Notes: generated by a model not told the origin, from the letters alone. Shown: positions 36,848 through 44,660, counted from the first letter of the stretch. The stretch is 64,000 nt of DNA from Bradyrhizobium sp. Ce-3 (GCF_022835695.1 NZ_BQUV01000002.1:806001-870000), one strand, 5' to 3'. Numbers and translations are program-made.

Positions 36848-37162
36848 ATGCGGCCGACGACCGCGAATGTTATTTGTTTGAATGCATCTGACCGCAATGA
36901 GGCGCGGTTCAATCATCCCCGTGATGTCTTGGCGGATTCTTCCCTGACCACGGAAGAAAAACGCGCTCTGTTGGCTTCCTGGGCCTCGGACGCGGCCGCA
37001 GTCCCATCCTGTCCCGGCTTACGGGCGCCCGCGGATTTGAGATCACCGGTCAAGATCGACGTCATTCTCGACGCCCTTTGCCGTCTCGATAACGATCCTT
37101 ACCATCCGCCGGGAGGCAAGCCTTATCGTCTTCGGTCAACTCTGCGTCCGCTGGCGGCCTAG
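36848..37162 (+). CDS. Conserved hypothetical behind hsp20
   Basis: 104 residues. FNHPRDVLADSSLTTEEKRA and LLASWASDAAAVPSCPGLRA (about 22-62) suggest two short helices around a stress-gene-associated motif that I recall from other rhizobial islands next to heat shock genes; the C-terminus RLRSTLRPLAA is basic. No signal or membrane segment. GGAGG lies 8 nt before the ATG. Probably cotranscribed with hsp20 (75 bp gap). Function unknown. Confidence 0.7.
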   Translation: MRPTTANVICLNASDRNEARFNHPRDVLADSSLTTEEKRALLASWASDAAAVPSCPGLRAPADLRSPVKIDVILDALCRLDNDPYHPPGGKPYRLRSTLRPLAA

Positions 37163-37171
37163 GGGGGTGAC

Positions 37172-37486
37172 ATGGACGACATCAATCTTCCGAAACACAT
37201 CGTGGACAGAATCGAGGCTCGCTGGTGTGCTCGACGGCCATCGACAAAAGAAAGGCGCGAGCTCGTCGATCGCCAACTCGAAGAGCTGCGAGCACGTCGC
37301 AACAACATCCGGCGGTATCGATGGTTACTAAGTACAAAGCTAAGCGACCTTGAGCGCGACTTCATCGAGCGACGTCTTTCCGAGGAATCCTCGGCGATGG
37401 AAACTCTGGCCGCTGAAATTCCCCTTCTCGTGCATGAACGACAACCGCTCGGCTTTGCTAATAAATCGGAAGGTGCCTCACCATGA
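37172..37486 (+). CDS. Small charged helical protein, unknown
   Basis: 104 residues, strongly alpha-helical with many Arg and Glu (ELVDRQLEELRARRNNIRRY and FIERRLSEESSAMETLAAEI are coiled-coil-like). Starts 10 nt after the previous stop behind GGGGGTGAC. Its stop overlaps the next ATG as ATGA. Not recognised; cytoplasmic. Confidence 0.65.
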   Translation: MDDINLPKHIVDRIEARWCARRPSTKERRELVDRQLEELRARRNNIRRYRWLLSTKLSDLERDFIERRLSEESSAMETLAAEIPLLVHERQPLGFANKSEGASP

Positions 37487-37665
37487 GCACGGGGCACTTT
37501 CTGATACGCGGAAGCCAGAAAGTAATCGGTCACTACAAGTATTTGCTGGACACAGCCAAGTCAGATCATGAGCGGGAGAAGTTCGCGAGAAGGATCGACG
37601 AAGAGAAGCGCAATCTCGAACGGTTGCTTGCGGATCATCTCGCTAGGCCCACCCAAGCGGCTTGA
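37483..37665 (+). CDS. Small helical protein, unknown
   Basis: 60 residues. VIGHYKYLLDTAKSDHEREK then a helix with RRIDEEKRNLERLLADHL. ATGA overlap with the preceding gene indicates coupled translation. No signal peptide. Not recognised. Confidence 0.6.
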   Translation: MSTGHFLIRGSQKVIGHYKYLLDTAKSDHEREKFARRIDEEKRNLERLLADHLARPTQAA

Positions 37666-37710
37666 TCCCAGTTGCCATCGGGCCAATGTGGACAGCGAGG
37701 CTCGGACGCC

Positions 37711-37938
37711 ATGAGAACGCCAATATCGGCAAAAGACCTCGAGTTGATCGCGCTTCGCGAAATTCGCAGCTTTCCCGGCGGAGAGCATGTCTGTTACGTG
37801 GAAGTCGTTACTGCGGACGCGGACTGGAAACTACATGCGAGCGTTCGAGACGGCGCCGACGTCGAGCGTGTCCGGCATGCCACGGGGATAACGACGACTA
37901 GATTGAAGCATCGGTATCACTTACGATCCGATTGGTAA
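37711..37938 (+). CDS. Small conserved hypothetical
   Basis: 75 residues. RTPISAKDLELIALREIRSF, then GGEHVCYVEVVTADADWKLH and a C-terminal helix (VRHATGITTTRLKHRYHL). The alpha-beta-beta-alpha pattern recalls short proteins common on Bradyrhizobium islands. ATG 37711 is chosen; an upstream GTG/TTG start would add atypical residues. Function unknown. Confidence 0.6.
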   Translation: MRTPISAKDLELIALREIRSFPGGEHVCYVEVVTADADWKLHASVRDGADVERVRHATGITTTRLKHRYHLRSDW

Positions 37939-37961
37939 GCGACTCCAACGGTGAGGCGAGC

Positions 37962-38102
37962 ATGTGCACGCATTGTGTCGAGTTGGATAAAAAAATCGCG
38001 CACTATACAGAACTCGCCGGACGCGTCACCGACCAACTTGCTTTGGGTGTTATCGCGTTGCGTTGGGCGCCCATGCAAGCACTAGGGCGCCAAACCCATT
38101 GA
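37962..38102 (+). CDS. Short protein, possibly truncated
   Basis: 46 residues: MCTHCVELDKKIAHYTELAG then VTDQLALGVIALRWAPMQAL and a short tail. The start (CTHC pair and DKKI-HY helix) is like short rhizobial hypothetical proteins of about 50-60 residues, but the second half does not continue that pattern, so a frameshift near codon 28 is possible. GAGG lies about 8 nt before the ATG. Confidence 0.5.
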   Translation: MCTHCVELDKKIAHYTELAGRVTDQLALGVIALRWAPMQALGRQTH

Positions 38103-38270
38103 AATACCCCAGCGCCAGGAGCGCGGCTAACGTAAGGTAGGCGGCAACTCTGGCGGCAAGCGATACGGCATATGTCTGCGCGAAAAGCCTGAACATTGAG
38201 TGAGTGTAGACGCGGGTTCCCTTGCCGCGCGAGTGTGAAAGATCCTATTCCAAAGGTAATTTGAGGTGCT

Positions 38271-38307
38271 GTCCTAGTTAGGACACTCGCTGCTGGGAAT
38301 TAGGACA
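38271..38307. repeat. TAGGACA pair (left), 22 bp apart
   Basis: TAGGACAC at 38279-38286 and TAGGACAG at 38301-38308 are exactly 22 bp apart. GTCCTA-GT-TAGGAC (38271-38284) also forms a perfect palindrome. The pair overlaps the 3' end of the SANT-like gene. A matching pair lies at 39059-39088. Confidence 0.7.
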
Positions 38308-38487
38308 GTCGGTCGAAGCCTGCTCGGCCAAGTCCTTTCTGATCAGCGTAAGTCGGCAGCTAACGGCGGCTTCGGTGCGGCCAAGACGAATGGCTATCTC
38401 CCGATACGTGATGCCAGGAATTCCGGTGAGCGCGATCAGCGCCATATCCTCCTCCTGAGACCAAGGCTTTGCTCCGTTGATCGGCAT
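38278..38487 (-). CDS. Small SANT/Myb-like DNA-binding protein
   Basis: 69 residues. KPWSQEEDMALIALTGIPGI followed by TYREIAIRLGRTEAAVSCRL reads as a Myb/SANT-like or GcrA-like helix-turn-helix (W in PWS, recognition helix RTEAAVSCRL). Probably a DNA-binding regulator of the island. The last codons run into the TAGGACA repeat, so the C-terminus may have been altered by insertion of that sequence. Confidence 0.7.
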   Translation of the reverse strand: MPINGAKPWSQEEDMALIALTGIPGITYREIAIRLGRTEAAVSCRLTLIRKDLAEQASTDCPNSQQRVS

Positions 38488-38686
38488 AGAAAGTCCCCAC
38501 TAATTGCGCCGGTCACTCCTTCGTAGCCGATGGAAATATCTGGAAACATTCCGTGCGATTACGGAGGCTGGGAAGAAGTGGCAACTCCTCAGGTGCCCGA
38601 GGAAACCTGACCTGTTACGGTCGAACCCGTTGGGTCACGCCCCGATTTTTAGTTGACGCAAAACTTCCCAGACCAACTGAGGCGGC

Positions 38687-38896
38687 CTATCTTCGTCTCT
38701 CTTCTTTGCTAAGCGCGTCAAGAAATTCATTCAGTGCGCGCTTTCCAGCGAATTCCGCTGCCATCTGTGATTGATATCCGTCCCCACAGACTTTCACGCC
38801 CATGGGCTCGCCACGGCGTCGCAACTCCCAGCACCACGGGTGTGGATGCTTACCGTTCTCCCGGGTGACAATGTAATAATCTAACCTTGTCGCCAT
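38687..38896 (-). CDS. Short conserved hypothetical
   Basis: 69 residues. MATRLDYYIVTRENGKHPHP then WCWELRRRGEPMGVKVCGDG, and a C-terminal helix (AAEFAGKRALNEFLDALSKE). The WxWEI/LxRRG motif with a following GxxVxxxGFxS-like strand is common in small rhizobial proteins of unknown function. No signal peptide. Nothing else is supported between 38488 and 38686. Confidence 0.6.
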   Translation of the reverse strand: MATRLDYYIVTRENGKHPHPWCWELRRRGEPMGVKVCGDGYQSQMAAEFAGKRALNEFLDALSKEERRR

Positions 38897-39058
38897 GGCG
38901 GTATTCTAGAAACGAATTATTGCGCTGCAAGATATCGCTGGGGATAGCGAACGCTTGGCGAGCTATAACAATCGCTAAGGCCAGAACAGCCGGTGTGCGA
39001 CTCAGTAGTCTTACCGAGAACATCAACCAAGTCTCGGCTTCCGTTCGCTAATGCGAAC

Positions 39059-39088
39059 TAGGACACTTCGAAATCCAACTTAGGACAC
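39059..39088. repeat. TAGGACA pair (right), 22 bp apart
   Basis: TAGGACAC at 39059-39066 and 39081-39088, again exactly 22 bp apart and in the same orientation as the left pair. Just before it, an open stretch ends in SLTENINQVSASVR and TAA (39049-39051), which could be the end of a lost transposase. 38897-39237 otherwise holds no gene. Confidence 0.65.
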
Positions 39089-39156
39089 GGGGGCTTAAAC
39101 ACGGACAGCACCATCATTGAAAGGAGAACAAAGCAGAACAAACACGCTGCCGTGAA

Positions 39157-39177
39157 CGTCCAACAAAACGTCCAACA
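39157..39177 (+). repeat. Right arm-type repeats CGTCCAACA
   Basis: CGTCCAACA at 39157-39165 and 39169-39177, 12 bp apart with AAA between, 60 bp inside the right end of the island. Same arrangement as at the left end. Confidence 0.6.
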
Positions 39178-39237
39178 GGGCGCGGGGGCGAAACATAACT
39201 GATTGAATTATCGAATGAATTTTCTTAGTTTTTGCGC

Positions 39238-39255
39238 GATGGCGCTCCCTAGCGG
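39238..39255. other. attR-type core within tRNA-Glu 3' end
   Basis: GATGGCGCTCCCTAGCGG, identical to 33734-33751. Covers the CCA end, acceptor strand and part of the T arm of the tRNA. Confidence 0.85.
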
Positions 39256-39314
39256 AATCGAACCGCTCTCTCCACCGTGAAAGGGTGGCGTCCTAACCGA
39301 TAGACGAAGGGAGC
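39240..39314 (-). tRNA. tRNA-Glu (anticodon UUC)
   Basis: Minus-strand cloverleaf of 75 nt: acceptor GCTCCCT/AGGGAGC, anticodon stem CCACC/GGTGG with loop CTTTCAC (anticodon TTC), T arm GCGGTTCGATTCCGC, discriminator G and encoded CCA. Its 3' end serves as attachment site for the island to the left; the tRNA itself is intact. Confidence 0.96.
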
Positions 39315-39471
39315 AAAACTCCCGGCAAATCAATACGTTAGACGTGAGATGCGCCGGACTGGCCGCGACCGGCGAACGGCTGCGACGGGCGAACGTATAG
39401 TGGCGATTGGCCGGACGGGCAAGCGTCGAGACACGCTTTTCCTGGGGTGCCGGGCCGGACCCAGCGGGAGG

Positions 39472-39633
39472 TCACCTGCAGGACAATCCGGCCTCGATCG
39501 AGGTCCAGAAGCCGCAATGCGGCGGCACATGCGCATGCGCCCGTGAGCCACCGACATGAATCAGGATCGCGGCGGCAAGCGCGACGACGAGGACGGGAAC
39601 GATGAAGCTGCGGAACGACATGGGGCTGCGCAT
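39472..39633 (-). CDS. 53-residue exported peptide
   Basis: Begins MRSPMSFRSFIVPVLVVALA with a signal peptide (about 1-34, GSRAHA-H), leaving a short mature part with HCGFWTSIEAGLSCR that contains two cysteines, likely disulfide-linked. ATG 39633; an internal ATG four codons later is possible. Stands alone next to tRNA-Glu. Function unknown. Confidence 0.55.
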   Translation of the reverse strand: MRSPMSFRSFIVPVLVVALAAAILIHVGGSRAHAHVPPHCGFWTSIEAGLSCR

Positions 39634-39695
39634 CGAACGTTATCGTGGCCTAACTAAGGCCAGCGCGCCGGATCGACCTCACGCCGCGTCGGCCG

Positions 39696-40043
39696 TTAGT
39701 GATTGCTGGCGACGTCCTGCCGGTTGTTCAGCTGAGCCGCGACCGGCGTTGTCTGCTTGATGCAGGTGCTGCAGATGACGAGCTTGCGCGCGAGCCGCTC
39801 GTCCGCATCCACGTCCGACAGTTGCGCACCTGATGTCTCGGCGACGGCCGGTGACGCATTCCGCGCATGGCGGCGCGGCTGCGGCGAATTCGGGTCTTGT
39901 CCGGCACCGTCCCAGGCCAGCGGCCCTGTTCCCGGCGGAGGTGCGCTCATGCTGTATTGCTGCGAGTATTGCGCGCAGGCGCCGAGCGCGATCGGAAGAA
40001 GAACCACAGCGGCCTTGCGGGCCCAGTTCCGGAATGCAGACAT
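39696..40043 (-). CDS. Putative lipoprotein
   Basis: 115 residues. Signal with lipobox: KAAVVLLPIALGAC-A, so Cys near residue 21 should be lipidated. The mature part is proline/alanine-rich (SAPPPGTGPLAWDGAGQDP) and has a conserved-looking CSTC pair (LVICSTCIKQTTPVAAQLNN) near the C-terminus. ATG 40043 chosen. Unknown function. A direct repeat ATTCGTACTGC lies 20-50 bp upstream, in its promoter region. Confidence 0.7.
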   Translation of the reverse strand: MSAFRNWARKAAVVLLPIALGACAQYSQQYSMSAPPPGTGPLAWDGAGQDPNSPQPRRHARNASPAVAETSGAQLSDVDADERLARKLVICSTCIKQTTPVAAQLNNRQDVASNH

Positions 40044-40209
40044 GATCACACCCACACGCTATTCGTACTGCAACATTCGTACTGCGACCTAAGAGCAGAA
40101 CCGCTAAGAAATCGTTTGCCCTGATTGTTCCGTCGCATCCAACCGCGACGGCATCAAGACGGGATTGCGGCGCCAAGACGTAATCAAGACGCTAATCCGG
40201 AGTCCATTC

Positions 40210-41442
40210 ATGCCAGGCACCAACGATCGCTTCGACGGCAAGCGCGTGCTCGCCGATCTCAACGCGCTGCGTGCGATCGGCGCCTACAGGACCGGCGTGC
40301 ACAAGCCGACATTCTCGGAACCGCATCTGCGCTCACTCGACTGGCTCGCCGCGCGTCTGCCAGAGGCCGAACTCGTCGCCGCGATCGACGGCATCGGCAA
40401 TGTGTTCGGCACGAGCGCGAAGGCAGGACCGAAACTGCTCGCCGGGTCGCATCTGGAGAGCCAGAATCATGCGGGCTGGCTCGACGGCCCGCTCGGCGTG
40501 ATCTACGCGCTCGAAGCCGCGCGCGTCATCAATCCCGATCCGGGGATTCACGGCGCGGTCGAGGTCGCCTCGTGGTGCGACGAGGAAGGACATTTCGGCA
40601 GCTTCCTCGGCAGCCGCTCCTATGCCGGCGCCGTGTCCGAAGCCGATATCGATGCGGCGCGCGATCGCTCCGGCGATCGCACCCTGCGACAGGCGTTGCA
40701 GGATGCGGGCTTCGCCGGACGCCCGCGCGTCACGGCCGAAGCTGGCCGCCATATCGGCTATCTCGAAGCCCATATCGAACAGGGCGACACGCTCGAAAGC
40801 AGCGGGCTCAAGGTCGGTATCGTCACCTCGATCGTCGGCATCTGGCAGTATCGCATCACCTTCACCGGCGCGCAGAACCATGCCGGCACCACGCGGATGG
40901 CGGTGCGCAAGGATGCAGGGCTGGCGCTGGCGCGGTTCTGCGTTGCGATCGACGACAGCTTCCCTGCCTTGTGCGGACCGCGCACGGTCTGGACCACCGG
41001 CCGCATCACCCTGGATCCGGGCGCGCCGAGCGTGATCCCGGGCAGCGCCGAGATGCTATTCCAGATCCGCGACGACAATCCGGCGGTGATCGAACGTCTC
41101 GAGCAGCAATTGCGTCGGATGGCGGCCGAGGTCACGGCGCAGGGCCGCAGCGCCGTGCAGGTCGAGCGCATCCGCACGGGCGTGCCAGCGACGATGACGT
41201 CCGCGTTCCAGGATGCGATCGAGGCCGCAAGTGCTGCCTGCGCCGGCGGCAAATCGATCCGCATGCCGAGCGGCGCCGGGCACGACGCCCAGGTGCTCGC
41301 CACCATCATGCCGGCGGCGATGCTGTTTGTGCCGTCGATCGGCGGCATCAGCCATCACTGGAGCGAGAACACCGACGATGCCGACATCGTCACCGGGGCC
41401 GAGGTGTTCGTCGAGACCTGCCGGCGCCTGCTGGCAGGCTAG
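40210..41442 (+). CDS. M20-family amidohydrolase (allantoate/N-carbamoyl-amino acid type)
   Basis: 410 residues. AGSHLESQNHAGWLDGPLGV (about 78-97, first metal ligands), WCDEEGHFGSFLGSRSYAG (catalytic and bridging Glu), GYLEAHIEQGDTLES, TGAQNHAGTTRM (dimer-domain motif) and SGAGHDAQVLA near the C-terminus. This is the hydantoinase/carbamoylase subset including allantoate amidohydrolase and N-carbamoyl-L-amino acid hydrolase; the exact substrate cannot be told. Metal-dependent. ATG 40210 behind CGGAG. Its stop overlaps the stop of the convergent TauE gene by 4 bp. Confidence 0.88.
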   Translation: MPGTNDRFDGKRVLADLNALRAIGAYRTGVHKPTFSEPHLRSLDWLAARLPEAELVAAIDGIGNVFGTSAKAGPKLLAGSHLESQNHAGWLDGPLGVIYALEAARVINPDPGIHGAVEVASWCDEEGHFGSFLGSRSYAGAVSEADIDAARDRSGDRTLRQALQDAGFAGRPRVTAEAGRHIGYLEAHIEQGDTLESSGLKVGIVTSIVGIWQYRITFTGAQNHAGTTRMAVRKDAGLALARFCVAIDDSFPALCGPRTVWTTGRITLDPGAPSVIPGSAEMLFQIRDDNPAVIERLEQQLRRMAAEVTAQGRSAVQVERIRTGVPATMTSAFQDAIEAASAACAGGKSIRMPSGAGHDAQVLATIMPAAMLFVPSIGGISHHWSENTDDADIVTGAEVFVETCRRLLAG

Positions 41443-42350
41443 CCGCCTTGCCGCCCACCCTGGTTGCCGGATCTCAGTGAAGCCAATGCGTGCGGGTTCT
41501 GCACGGCCTCTTTCCGTGCGGTGAAGAAGACGTACAACAGGCAGACGTCGATCAGGAACGCGGCGGCCATGACGCTGTAGGCCCACGGGCTTTCCATCAG
41601 CTTCACTTCGATCAACACGCGCGACAGGCCGAAGCCCACGACCCACGCATCAAAGCTCATGCAGATCCGCCGAAACGTCTCGGCATCCAGCCGCCGGATC
41701 AGCCAGGCGCCGAGCGGTATGCCGACGGCGACGCAGGGAACGAGCACGAACAGGATGCTGCGGCTCTCTTCGATGAACAGGCCGAGCTTGTAATATGCGA
41801 TCGCCGTCAGGCCGGACTCTGTCACCCGGACCAGTGCGAGACCGGCGCGAAACTCGTCTTTGACCAGGCCCTGATTGTTGAACAGGATCGCCAGCGGCGG
41901 TCCCGAGATGGTCGTGACCGAGTACAGTACCCCGAGCGCCGCTCCAAAGGGCAAGCCGACGAGCCACTTCGAATGCATCGGCTTTCGCCAACCCGCCGCC
42001 TGCAGCAGGATCAGCGGCAGGATGATCGAGTAGGTCGCGAATTTGATCCAGCCGGGTTGCAGCGACGTCAGCGCAAAGGCTCCGACGGCGATGCCGGGCA
42101 GCATCCCGATGAGAATGGGCAACACGCGCCGCCACACGGCCGGAACGCCGCTCAGATTGATGCACAGAACGTACAGGTTGACGAAGACCTCGACGATGAC
42201 GATCGCCGGATTGAGAACGCGGTTGGTGTAGAACACCAGCGCGACCGGCACGGTGAGCGAGGAGAACCCGTAACCCAGCGCACCGTTCACAAACGCCGCA
42301 AACAGGGCGATCACGGCAAGAACGATCACAGCAGAATCAATCGAAGACAT
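41439..42350 (-). CDS. TauE/SafE family anion exporter
   Basis: 303 residues with about eight hydrophobic helices. FVNGALGYGFSSLTVPVALV near the N-terminus and its counterpart GVLYSVTTISGPPLAILFNN around 140-160 are the internal duplicated motif of TauE/SafE (DUF81) carriers, which export sulfite, sulfoacetate or other organic anions. The substrate is unknown. Convergent with the M20 amidohydrolase; not an operon. Confidence 0.87.
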   Translation of the reverse strand: MSSIDSAVIVLAVIALFAAFVNGALGYGFSSLTVPVALVFYTNRVLNPAIVIVEVFVNLYVLCINLSGVPAVWRRVLPILIGMLPGIAVGAFALTSLQPGWIKFATYSIILPLILLQAAGWRKPMHSKWLVGLPFGAALGVLYSVTTISGPPLAILFNNQGLVKDEFRAGLALVRVTESGLTAIAYYKLGLFIEESRSILFVLVPCVAVGIPLGAWLIRRLDAETFRRICMSFDAWVVGFGLSRVLIEVKLMESPWAYSVMAAAFLIDVCLLYVFFTARKEAVQNPHALASLRSGNQGGRQGG

Positions 42351-42834
42351 CTTTGGCTTATACCGGATCAGTCACCTGCCCGCGGCATTATAGCCCATCG
42401 AAAGCGAGGCGGTGCCGAAACTTGCCGCCGCCAATTCGCGCTACACCCACGCTCCGCGCCCGCGTCTGCGGGCCGGCGATCTCGTGATGTCCATCTCGTC
42501 GATGCGCCATGGCCGCGCCGCGCGCGAGATCTCGGCAAAGCGGGCTGGATCCGGAGGTCGTCACCCGATCACAACTCGGATACCGAAGCCCTGCGCCTGG
42601 AACACCCGACGGGCACGTTTGGCCGCCAGGACCTGCCTGTAGCCAGTCAACGCCCTCTGCCTTGAGCTGATCGAGGCCCGCACCGCGCTTTCGCCGGCAA
42701 CCGTGGCATATTGGACACGAGAACGGCATCAGTCGGACCGCTTTCCCGCATTACCCGATTTGCAATCCGCTGAACTTGCTGCCATTTCTTGGGTACGCAT
42801 CGCGCTATTGCCAAAAAAAGGGGCCGTCCGGCTC
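42351..42834. other. Gene-free stretch upstream of the PrsW-like gene
   Basis: Short open frames exist on both strands (for example 42412-42642 plus and 42388-42729 minus), but neither shows a recognisable domain, ribosome site or signal peptide. It may be decayed DNA. The promoters of the divergent TauE and PrsW-like genes must lie here. Confidence 0.5.
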
Positions 42835-43872
42835 ATGTTGTTGCTTGAGTCGCTTCCGACCGTGATTGGCGCCGCCGCCATTGCTCCCGCGTTGCTGGTG
42901 CTGTGGCTGGTGATTGCAGCCGACGAGCGCCCCGGACCGCCGGTGCAGGTGTGGCTCGCCTTCGTGCTCGGCGCGGCCAGCATCTCGCTGCTGGGCCTGG
43001 CGCGCATTCCGTTCAATGCGCTGCTTGCGATTCCCGACAATCCCTGGGCGACCCAGGCGGTGCGCGCCGCGTTCGGCGTGGCGGCGCCCGAGGAGATCGT
43101 CAAGGTTCTCGTCATCGTCGCGATCTCGACGCGGCGCCGCGCCTTCGCCGATCCGATGGATACGGTGGTCTATGGCGCGGCTGCGGGCCTCGGATTTGCC
43201 GCCTACGAGAACCTCGCCTACCTCGTCCAGCACAAGGACATGTGGCGCGCGCTCGCGGCGTTGCGCAGCGTGCTCACCGTGCCGTTTCACGGCGCGCTCG
43301 GCATCATTGCCGGCGCCTACCTTGCGATCGCGCGCTCCGGCGGCGCGCTCGGCGCCTACCGGGGCCACCGCGACTGGGCCCGCATCACGAACTGGTCGCT
43401 AGTGCTGGTCGCGCCGGTCGCACTGCATGCGGCGTTCGATTTTCCGCTGCTCGCGCTGCAGCGCATCCCCGATCTCGGCTCGACCACGCGGCTGCTGCTC
43501 GGTTCGGCCAGCGTGCTGATCGGCTTCTCCTCGATCGGTTTCGCGATCCGCCTGGTGCGCCGCCTCGGCAGGCATCATGCACCGCGCACCGACGTTGCGC
43601 GCGAGCGGCTCAGCCAGCTGCGGCGGATGTGGGCGCTGCTGCTGATCGGCGGCGGCACCGGCTTCGCCGGCGTCGCCTTCCTGCTCACCTCGCTGCACCA
43701 TTGGTACGTCAATCCCGAGCGCAATGCGTCGTTCATCCTGGTCCCGATCGGCTTCACCTCGATCCTGATCGGACTGGCGCTCTTGATCGCGACCACCGCC
43801 GTCTACTTGCTCGGCCGCAACCGGATGCGAACCGCCTCGGAGGGCTTTCCGTCCGCGCCGAGCCAGAGCTAG
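42835..43872 (+). CDS. PrsW-family intramembrane metalloprotease
   Basis: 345 residues, about eight to nine transmembrane segments. PrsW hallmarks: APEEIVKVLVI (EExxK, the glutamate pair), GAAAGLGFAAYEN, a histidine in PFHGALG and APVALHAAFDFP. Family members cleave membrane proteins such as anti-sigma factors within the membrane. The target here is unknown. ATG 42835 is chosen so that the first helix follows at once; upstream in-frame codons look non-coding. Followed by the HdeD-like gene after 65 bp. Confidence 0.85.
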   Translation: MLLLESLPTVIGAAAIAPALLVLWLVIAADERPGPPVQVWLAFVLGAASISLLGLARIPFNALLAIPDNPWATQAVRAAFGVAAPEEIVKVLVIVAISTRRRAFADPMDTVVYGAAAGLGFAAYENLAYLVQHKDMWRALAALRSVLTVPFHGALGIIAGAYLAIARSGGALGAYRGHRDWARITNWSLVLVAPVALHAAFDFPLLALQRIPDLGSTTRLLLGSASVLIGFSSIGFAIRLVRRLGRHHAPRTDVARERLSQLRRMWALLLIGGGTGFAGVAFLLTSLHHWYVNPERNASFILVPIGFTSILIGLALLIATTAVYLLGRNRMRTASEGFPSAPSQS

Positions 43873-43937
43873 GATACCGCGCACGCGCGCAGACTTCGCA
43901 CTTGCAGACTTTGCACTGGCAGATCAGGAGAGCCGCG

Positions 43938-44510
43938 ATGCCCCTGTCCAACGACCTCGACAGACTGCGATCGGAGGTGCAGGCCACCGTCCAGCAGCAC
44001 TGGAAGGCGTTTCTGTTCGAAGGCATCCTGCTCGTGTTGCTCGGCATCGCCGCGATGATCGTGCCGTCCTTCGCGAGCCTCGCCGTCACCATCTTCCTCG
44101 GCTGGATGTTCCTGATCTCCGGCATCGGCGGCCTGATCGTGACCTTCTGGGCGCGCAACATGCCGGGCTTCTGGTGGTCGCTGATCTCGGCCGCGCTCGC
44201 CGTGCTGGCCGGCATGGTGCTGCTTGCCCGTCCGATGCAGGGCGTGCTGACGCTGACCATCGTGATCGGCGCCTATTTCACAGCCGAGGGCGTCGCCACC
44301 ATCATGTATGCGCTGGAGCATCGCCGCGAATTGTCGGGACGCTGGTCATGGCTCTTGATCGCCGGCCTGATGGATATCGTCGTCGCCTTCTTCATCATCG
44401 CCGGCCTGCCGGAATCGGCGGGATGGGCGATCGGCCTGCTGGTCGGCCTCAATCTGATGTTCGGCGGGGCCACCCTGATAGGTATGGCATTGGCCGCGCG
44501 CAACACCTGA
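43938..44510 (+). CDS. HdeD-family membrane protein
   Basis: 190 residues, six transmembrane helices in three hairpins (HWKAFLFEGILLVLLGIAAM, IFLGWMFLISGIGGLIVTFW, LIAGLMDIVVAFFIIAGL). The repeated GxxxxxxG helical pattern is that of HdeD (DUF308), linked in E. coli to acid resistance. CAGGAG lies 8 nt before the ATG. Possibly cotranscribed with the PrsW-like gene. Confidence 0.87.
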   Translation: MPLSNDLDRLRSEVQATVQQHWKAFLFEGILLVLLGIAAMIVPSFASLAVTIFLGWMFLISGIGGLIVTFWARNMPGFWWSLISAALAVLAGMVLLARPMQGVLTLTIVIGAYFTAEGVATIMYALEHRRELSGRWSWLLIAGLMDIVVAFFIIAGLPESAGWAIGLLVGLNLMFGGATLIGMALAARNT

Positions 44511-44542
44511 CGGCCAACTGGCTCCCCTCGCGGATTTGGGGG

Positions 44543-44571
44543 GTGACAGCCCCAAATCCCTGCGCTATAGA
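44543..44571 (+). promoter_or_regulatory. Promoter of the aroG leader
   Basis: GTGACA (44543-44548) and TATAGA (44566-44571) with 17-bp spacing. The expected start point falls at about 44578-44580, that is at the leader-peptide ATG, so the transcript may be leaderless. A perfect stem GGATTTGGGG/CCCCAAATCC (44532-44559) overlaps the -35 box and may serve as terminator for the preceding gene. Confidence 0.6.
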
Positions 44572-44579
44572 CCCGGCCC

Positions 44580-44660
44580 ATGATCACCGTCGCCACCAGC
44601 TATTTTTGGTACTTTAGCTACGACAGCTCGCTGGCGGCAGGAGGATCGCGCTCAATCTGA
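44580..44660 (+). CDS. Aromatic-amino-acid attenuation leader peptide
   Basis: 26 residues starting MITVATSYFWYFSYDSSLAA. Residues 8-14 are Tyr-Phe-Trp-Tyr-Phe-Ser-Tyr, six aromatic residues out of seven. Its codons sense charging of all three aromatic tRNAs. Stop TGA at 44658. The next feature is the switching RNA it controls; aroG, the first step of aromatic synthesis, follows. No Shine-Dalgarno is visible, consistent with leaderless translation. Confidence 0.88.
   Translation: MITVATSYFWYFSYDSSLAAGGSRSI

Larger units (their letters stand above)
33734..39255. mobile_element. Integrative element in tRNA-Glu
   Basis: An identical 18-bp sequence, GATGGCGCTCCCTAGCGG, stands at 33734-33751 and at 39238-39255. 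The right copy is the 3' end of the intact tRNA-Glu; the left copy is a lone fragment. Between them lie a tyrosine integrase next to the left end, matching short repeats just inside both ends, and about ten small accessory genes including a ROSE-controlled hsp20. Base composition is less GC-rich than the flanks. There are no conjugation, replication or phage structural genes, so it is probably a small genomic island, immobile or helper-dependent. Confidence 0.85.

Noticed and set aside
42388-42729. Short frames on both strands before the PrsW-like gene
   Set aside because: No domain, ribosome site or signal; left as a gene-free stretch.
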